9,362 nt of DNA from Prevotellaceae bacterium (GTDB lineage Bacteria > Bacteroidota > Bacteroidia > Bacteroidales > UBA932): the NCBI GenBank assembly GCA_031259655.1, contig JAIRLF010000050.1, forward strand, positions 1-9,362, given 5' to 3'. A program made the position numbers and the translations under genes. Below, one piece after another: positions 4,674-9,362 of the stretch (position 1 is the first letter of the stretch; each line of letters begins with the position of its first letter). Below the pieces are notes generated by a model that saw nothing but the letters and a program-made list of their open reading frames with translations, did not search any database and was not told the origin of the DNA.

Positions 4674-7600
4674 TCAATTTCTGACTCCCACGTAGCCTGT
4701 CAATAATTGAGTACGTCCATAGTCGTTTACGTACTCTATTTTGTAGAAATAGATATCGTTAGCGGCGGGTTTACCTTTGTAAGAGCCGTCCCAGCCGTTG
4801 TCACCACGGAAAATTTCGATTCCCATACGGTCGAAAATCACAATCTTATAACCCTGCATAAAAATATCGTTAATACCATCGCCGTTTGGCGTAAAGACTT
4901 TGGGAACAAAGAGTTCTCCGCTGAGCGTATATTCCTGCATAACGAGGCATCCGTTCAGGTCCTGCACTTGTACGGTGAAAACGTTGTCTGCATTACGTCC
5001 GGAGCTTGAGGCTTTACCGGAGATTGTTCCCGAAGAGCTCAACGATAATCCGTCGGGCAAAGAGCCGGCACGAAGCGTAAACACCGGCGATACGGCATTA
5101 GTCCACAGTACTTGTTCATAATCGACATTGTTAAGATATTGAGGCAATTTTTCCGGTTTGATGGACAGTTTTGAGACTTCGACAGGCATTTCCGAAGCTT
5201 CGGTTGCACAGCCTGCCACAGTGGCTGTTTGCAGATAAAAGCTCGTGTTTTCCGATATGTTTACCGGCAAAGTTAAATGTATTGTTTCGTCTTCCGTTCC
5301 GACAAATTTCACGACAGTGTCGTTTGCTGCGGCATCGGCAAAGACGTAATAGACATAACCTTCGACAATGTCGGTTACATCAATTTCGGGGTTTGCATTT
5401 TCGCAACTCCAGCCGGTGGCTGCGGCATTTTTTTCGGGCGGCGGAATTGTTGTAATCGTAACTTTCGTTTTTTCGCTCACACAGGCATATATTTCGTCGA
5501 TTTGCGTCACATAGAACACATATTCGCCGTCTCCGACAGAGTTGATAAGCGGAGCCTCGGGCAGCGGTTCCGTATTTTCGTCGTACCATTGAACGGAATG
5601 ATTGTCGAACGCCGGTTTAATCGAGAGGCGCTGATTTGTTGAGGCGCAGATAACATAGGGGTCGGGCGCGTTCGGCGCCGGCGTTTCGCGTACGGTAATC
5701 GTAATCGTCGACGAGAAGAAATTGTCGCAACCTGCCGGCTGTACTTTTATTGTATATTCTCCGCTATGCTCCGGAGTAGCATTGGGAATGGATATATTCC
5801 TGCCGTTTTCGGAAAATCCGAGCGGACCGCTCCATTCGTAAACCGTCGCGCCAAGCAGCAGACAGTTGAGTTCAACGGTTTCGCCATTGCAGTAGTTTGT
5901 TTTTCCGCTTAACAGAGTAGTTTGGTCGAGCGTATTTATCTGGACGTCTATCGGGAAACTTTTTCCGCAGGCGTCCTGCACCCGTACGACATATTTGTCG
6001 CCGTAAGCGCCATACTCAAAAGCGCCCGTACTGTTTGGGGCAATGCCTTCTACCGGCGTCATGTCTTGATTCAAAAGAGTGTAGGTGTACGGCAGTTGTC
6101 CGTTTTTCGCTTCTACGCGAATATGTCCGATAGCGCCTGTTTCGCAGACATACGACGAGCGTCCGTCTAATGAAAACAAAACGTTTTCGTGATTAATGAT
6201 AATGGTATCAATGCTGCAATCCATTTGGTGTCTTCGTATTCCGATAACATATTCACCGGCGACGGAGAGCGAGAAATAGCTTGAGTGGTCATTTCCGTTT
6301 ATTGTTTGACCTGTCATTTCGGGTATGGGGGAGTTTTCTATGGCAAACCATGTTGTTACCGGAGTTCCGTTTTCGTATATTTGCCCTTGTGGATAAACAC
6401 GCGCTATCCCGAGGCAGATGTCTGTAATATTGTCTATTGTATAAGAAAAGTCTACTGTTTCAACATTTTTCCTGTACTGTACGGTTACATTCGAAATCTC
6501 GCCGCATTTGTCGGTAATTTCGAACACATATTCTCCTGTGGCTATACGTCCCTCTTCGTAATACCTGAAATTCTGCGCAAAAGGATAAAACTCGGATATG
6601 GATTCGGTCAATACGGTATCCGTATGAATGGGAGTTTGCGGTCCGCTGACAAACCGCACTCGGGAGCCGGCGTCCAATTGTCCGAAAATACGCATATAGC
6701 CGTGATATTCATCGAACACGCAGTCCGGAAGATAAAAATCTCCTCCATAGCTGAAACCCGAATATTCCTTGTCCAATCTGTAGGACGATTTTATTTCGAT
6801 GCCTTTGCTGTCTGTGATTTTAATCGTGTAGTCCCTGTTATATTCAAGCCGCATGGTGTGATAGGAGGGTTCCGTAAATCCCGATTCGTCGTATATGACA
6901 GCGCCTTCGCTGTCTGTGACGGCTAATTTGTACGGATAGCAAAAAACATTTTCGACCATGAACCTTAATTCGAAATCTTTACACTGGAAATCATATCTCC
7001 ACTCGTCGAATATCGCCGGCGCCGGCAGAATAAAACTGCCTTCCGGCACCGAATATGTAGCGATATTAACGCCATCGGTGAAGGTTATCGTATAATAGGC
7101 GCCGTATTGCAGTCCCTGCATCAGTTTGTCGGTATCGTCGCCTGTCAAAACCGGATTCCCGTTTTTATCTTTCGCCGTCCAAGTATAAGGCGTCTTGATA
7201 TTTATGGGTTTATCTATCCGAATGCTGTAATTGTCGCAGGAAGGCACAATATCGTCGCCGTCGCCGTCGGGTTTATTTTCGAAATGGTCGAACTCTACGA
7301 AATTACCCGATTTGTCTATAATTCTTATTCTGTAGTATTTGTCGTATTCGAGACCGCTGACAGTGTCGATATTGTGGTTGATGTTTTCGATGGTTGTCAA
7401 CAGGGTTGAGTTTTCGTCGTATATCTCGATTTTGTACGGGAAACAAATTTGCATTACATCATAAAGCAATTCGTAAGTAAATGTATGCCGCAATATTACC
7501 GAATAGCTTTCGACGTATGGGGTAGCATGCTCGTAGGAGATGATGTTCGAAATCGCGGTTCCGTTATTGTCGACGACTTTTATCGTGTAGTTTTTATTAT

Positions 7601-8714
7601 ATGCAAGATTTTCGGTGGTTTGCGTACTGAAAACGTCAAGATTATTGCCGCTGCCGACGGATGTGTTCGATTCGTCGAATATTTCCCATTTAAACGGCGC
7701 ACACATACCCGATTCGTTGCTCAAATAGAAGTTCAAATTATAGTTGTCGCACGACCTGTCGGGATATGAAAAGATTTCGACAGGCGCTATTTCGGAAAAT
7801 TGTATTTCGTCGACATGCTGTTCGCATTCCGTACCTTTCAAGCGGAGATAGACTTGCGCTTTCGCCCCGCTGTTGTACAAATCTTTGTACGGTTTCGACA
7901 GGTCGATATAATACTGTCCGGTCGCCGGCTCCCACTTTTTTGTCCCGTCGAACGTTATTGCAACTTCGTAAAAATCTCTATAGTTATTCCAGTAGGTATT
8001 GGAGTTGTCGGAAATGTAATTGGTATTCACGTATGCCTGACTGCATCCGAATGGATAAAAATAACTGTCGTACGGATTCGAAGGGAAATCGCTGTCGTAT
8101 TTGCCTACAGTCAAATTATTAATCGGAATGGAATAAGCACAGTCGTCGGAAACAGTGAGACTGTAATTTCCGGAAGGAAGATTATCTATCTGCATGTTGC
8201 CGGGCGACGAAGCGGAAAATACTGTTTCGCCCGTATAACTGTCGGGTTTCGAGATTATTTCGAGCTTGTATGGCGGTTTGCCCTTTCTTACGCCTAAAGT
8301 AATTGCGCCGCTTTTGATGCAGGTCAGCGAATTACGTATCACGGGCGATTCGGTGACCAGTCCTTCGTATTCGGATAAAACGGTGACGGGAACGGTGCGC
8401 GTTGTCGTATTTTGCGTGTTTTTACACACCGATTGGGCTGTGACGGTGTATGTTCCGGCCGGCAGGGTCGCAAACAGATGACCGTTTTCCGACGACTGTT
8501 CGTTGATGCTTCCGCCGTTTGTGAGACCGATGAAAACATTGGATAAGTCTATTTCCTCGCCGCTCAACGTCACTTTAACAACGCCGTTCGATATACATGT
8601 TGAGTTTTGGATGACTTCCGCCGAAACTTCAAATGAACATTGCGCATGACCAATGTTATGGAAACTACACGCAATCAGGTTAAACACAAAGATAATACAG
8701 ATTCTATTTCGCAT
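4674..8714 (-). CDS. Giant secreted multi-domain protein with type IX type B sorting domain
   Basis: The 1346 residues start with a signal peptide (about 1-25) cut probably after GHAQ, though N-L-I-A-C at 12-16 also resembles a lipobox. Several Ig-like or SprB-like modules follow. A set of related segments at about 337-390, 423-480, 507-556 and 592-645 share a pattern of aromatic-P-Y/F-K/T, DxxG and Y-x-Y-T/R-I-x-D-x-x-G. Residues 941-995 look Ig-like (YEWSGP, HSGEYTIKV), and 1215-1235 (SLPDGLSLSSSGTISG) match putative-Ig (He_PIG) repeats. The end (1268-1346) is the CHU_C type B sorting domain, with VFTPNGDGIND (1273-1283), IFDRMG, GWDG and YFYKIEY. It directs export through the type IX system and attachment at the surface. 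An adhesin-like or surface-structural role is inferred; no enzyme motif is seen. Many cysteine pairs could form disulfides. A -7 box lies 21 bases upstream of the ATG. Confidence 0.92.
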   Translation of the reverse strand: MRNRICIIFVFNLIACSFHNIGHAQCSFEVSAEVIQNSTCISNGVVKVTLSGEEIDLSNVFIGLTNGGSINEQSSENGHLFATLPAGTYTVTAQSVCKNTQNTTTRTVPVTVLSEYEGLVTESPVIRNSLTCIKSGAITLGVRKGKPPYKLEIISKPDSYTGETVFSASSPGNMQIDNLPSGNYSLTVSDDCAYSIPINNLTVGKYDSDFPSNPYDSYFYPFGCSQAYVNTNYISDNSNTYWNNYRDFYEVAITFDGTKKWEPATGQYYIDLSKPYKDLYNSGAKAQVYLRLKGTECEQHVDEIQFSEIAPVEIFSYPDRSCDNYNLNFYLSNESGMCAPFKWEIFDESNTSVGSGNNLDVFSTQTTENLAYNKNYTIKVVDNNGTAISNIISYEHATPYVESYSVILRHTFTYELLYDVMQICFPYKIEIYDENSTLLTTIENINHNIDTVSGLEYDKYYRIRIIDKSGNFVEFDHFENKPDGDGDDIVPSCDNYSIRIDKPINIKTPYTWTAKDKNGNPVLTGDDTDKLMQGLQYGAYYTITFTDGVNIATYSVPEGSFILPAPAIFDEWRYDFQCKDFELRFMVENVFCYPYKLAVTDSEGAVIYDESGFTEPSYHTMRLEYNRDYTIKITDSKGIEIKSSYRLDKEYSGFSYGGDFYLPDCVFDEYHGYMRIFGQLDAGSRVRFVSGPQTPIHTDTVLTESISEFYPFAQNFRYYEEGRIATGEYVFEITDKCGEISNVTVQYRKNVETVDFSYTIDNITDICLGIARVYPQGQIYENGTPVTTWFAIENSPIPEMTGQTINGNDHSSYFSLSVAGEYVIGIRRHQMDCSIDTIIINHENVLFSLDGRSSYVCETGAIGHIRVEAKNGQLPYTYTLLNQDMTPVEGIAPNSTGAFEYGAYGDKYVVRVQDACGKSFPIDVQINTLDQTTLLSGKTNYCNGETVELNCLLLGATVYEWSGPLGFSENGRNISIPNATPEHSGEYTIKVQPAGCDNFFSSTITITVRETPAPNAPDPYVICASTNQRLSIKPAFDNHSVQWYDENTEPLPEAPLINSVGDGEYVFYVTQIDEIYACVSEKTKVTITTIPPPEKNAAATGWSCENANPEIDVTDIVEGYVYYVFADAAANDTVVKFVGTEDETIHLTLPVNISENTSFYLQTATVAGCATEASEMPVEVSKLSIKPEKLPQYLNNVDYEQVLWTNAVSPVFTLRAGSLPDGLSLSSSGTISGKASSSGRNADNVFTVQVQDLNGCLVMQEYTLSGELFVPKVFTPNGDGINDIFMQGYKIVIFDRMGIEIFRGDNGWDGSYKGKPAANDIYFYKIEYVNDYGRTQLLTGYVGVRN

Positions 8715-8734
8715 TTCGCAACTATTTTTTCCGA

Positions 8735-8742
8735 CAAAGGTA
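8735..8742 (-). promoter_or_regulatory. -7 box for the secreted-protein gene
   Basis: On the minus strand TACCTTTG (8742 to 8735) matches TAnnTTTG. The start of transcription would be near 8728, only about 14 bases before the ATG at 8714. No clear TTTG is found at -33, so the box may depend on other features. It stands back to back with the metG promoter, about 75 bases apart. Confidence 0.55.
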
Positions 8743-8819
8743 ATAAAAATCTTTATTACGCATCCCGAAAAGATATTTTCATAGCGTTTCAGAAAAGATT
8801 TAGCCCCCTTTTTTCCGTT

Positions 8820-8851
8820 TTTGCATATTTACACAATAATCAATATCTTTG
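8820..8851 (+). promoter_or_regulatory. Promoter of metG
   Basis: TTTG (8820-8823) stands 20 bases before TATCTTTG (8844-8851), the best match to the Bacteroidota consensus in this window. Transcription would start near 8858, giving a leader of about 84 bases before the metG ATG, clearly longer than the 14-20 bases inferred for the other genes here. Confidence 0.75.
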
Positions 8852-8860
8852 TCGCCTTAA

Positions 8861-8926
8861 ATGTTAAAGATAATGAAAACAATTATCGTTGTATGGTGTT
8901 TGATTACAGTATTATACAACGATTAA
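8861..8926 (+). CDS. Possible leader peptide ORF upstream of metG (21 aa)
   Basis: ATG at 8861 opens a 21-codon frame (MLKIMKTIIVV..., ending VLYND), with a second in-frame ATG at 8873 and a TAA at 8924-8926, 15 bases before the metG start. It begins just after the expected transcription start and spans the leader hairpin, whose last base precedes the stop codon. The hydrophobic middle (IIVVWCLITVL) could also be a tiny membrane segment. It may be chance; I list it because its frame and stop line up with the hairpin. Confidence 0.25.
   Translation: MLKIMKTIIVVWCLITVLYND
8885..8923 (+). promoter_or_regulatory. Strong RNA hairpin in the metG leader
   Basis: Bases 8885-8900 pair with 8908-8923 without interruption: 12 Watson-Crick and 4 G-U pairs around the 7-base loop TGATTAC. 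The ten outermost pairs are perfect. No T run follows, so it is not an intrinsic terminator. It lies between promoter and start codon and could control translation or transcript stability, for example by binding MetRS or another protein. No T-box or SAM riboswitch features are recognised. Confidence 0.6.
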
Positions 8927-8941
8927 CAAGGGACAGGACAA

Positions 8942-9362
8942 ATGTACAAAAGATACTTGATTACTTCGGCATTGCCATACGCTAACGGACCCGTTCACAT
9001 CGGACATTTAGCCGGGGTTTATATTCCCGCCGATATTTATGCGCGTTATCTCCGGTTGAGGGGACGCGATGTAGTATTTATAGGCGGGTCGGACGAACAT
9101 GGCGTTCCGATTACCATAAAAGCAAGACATTTAGGCGTATCGCCGCAGGATGTAGTCGATAAATATCACAATCTGATAAAAGATTCATTTGAACGGTTCG
9201 GGATAACTTTCGATATTTATTCGCGAACAACTTCACGTATACACCACGAGACGGCTTCGGCGTTTTTCAGGAAACTGTACGACGAGGGCAAGTTTATCGA
9301 ACAAATGTCGGAACAGTTCTACGACGAAGAATCCGGGCAGTTTCTCGCCGACAGATACATAG
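8942..9362 (+). CDS. metG: Methionyl-tRNA synthetase, N-terminal part (partial)
   Basis: The first 140 residues of a class I synthetase are present; the gene runs off the right edge. It charges tRNA-Met with methionine for initiation and elongation in the cytosol. [22 protein letters not shown] contains the HIGH signature (19-22), followed by [13 protein letters not shown] and [10 protein letters not shown] (48-57), both diagnostic for MetRS. The segment near the edge, [14 protein letters not shown], matches the point where family members pass into the connective-peptide zinc region. The KMSKS loop and anticodon domain would lie beyond the window. The start fits the family and follows a consensus promoter and a structured leader. 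Confidence 0.95.
   Translation, partial: MYKRYLITSALPYANGPVHIGHLAGVYIPADIYARYLRLRGRDVVFIGGSDEHGVPITIKARHLGVSPQDVVDKYHNLIKDSFERFGITFDIYSRTTSRIHHETASAFFRKLYDEGKFIEQMSEQFYDEESGQFLADRYI

Noticed and set aside
5277..8297. Several plus-strand ORFs of 70-213 codons
   Set aside because: All are antisense to the 1346-residue secreted protein, with cysteine-, tyrosine- and phenylalanine-rich translations typical of shadow frames.
8640..8867. 75-codon plus-strand ORF across the divergent promoter region
   Set aside because: It overlaps the signal peptide of the secreted protein and both promoters, and its translation has no recognisable character.
8861..8941. T-box or SAM riboswitch for metG
   Set aside because: The leader is too short, lacks the conserved T-box sequence and specifier arrangement, and shows only one simple hairpin.

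Overview
The window looks like chromosomal DNA of a Bacteroidota bacterium, most likely order Bacteroidales. Three independent signs support this. First, a giant secreted protein ends in a type IX secretion type B (gliding-motility-associated, CHU_C) sorting domain. Second, all four promoter candidates carry the Bacteroidota -7 box TAnnTTTG, and none has a clear Shine-Dalgarno sequence downstream. Third, the intergenic DNA is full of AT-rich and hairpin repeats typical of the group. I cannot name a genus from sequence alone.

Layout, left to right. Positions 1-128 hold the 3' end of an unrecognised plus-strand gene. Positions 129-685 are gene-free and rich in hairpins and inverted repeats, ending in a promoter overlapped by an 18-bp palindrome. 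Positions 686-2212 (+) encode a beta-class DNA methyltransferase fused to a PD-(D/E)xK (Mrr-like) nuclease domain and a short C-terminal beta-rich tail. Positions 2213-2637 hold more repeats and a doubtful small ORF. A perfect 34-bp inverted repeat (253-286 and 2531-2564) brackets the methyltransferase gene, its promoter and this ORF.

From 4543 down to 2638 runs a two-gene minus-strand operon: a GHMP kinase that resembles glucuronokinase, then a GalU-type UTP-glucose-1-phosphate uridylyltransferase, 28 bases apart. Together they could make nucleotide sugars, possibly UDP-glucuronate by salvage. From 8714 down to 4674 (-) is a 1346-residue secreted protein with a signal peptide, a series of Ig-like beta-sandwich modules (four resembling one another) and the C-terminal sorting domain. 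Divergent from it, after a leader with a strong RNA hairpin, the 5' part of methionyl-tRNA synthetase (metG) begins at 8942 and runs off the right edge.

The metG, galU and kinase genes look like core genome. The methyltransferase-nuclease segment with its bracketing repeats is the part that looks accessory. No tRNA, rRNA, CRISPR array or transposase was seen.
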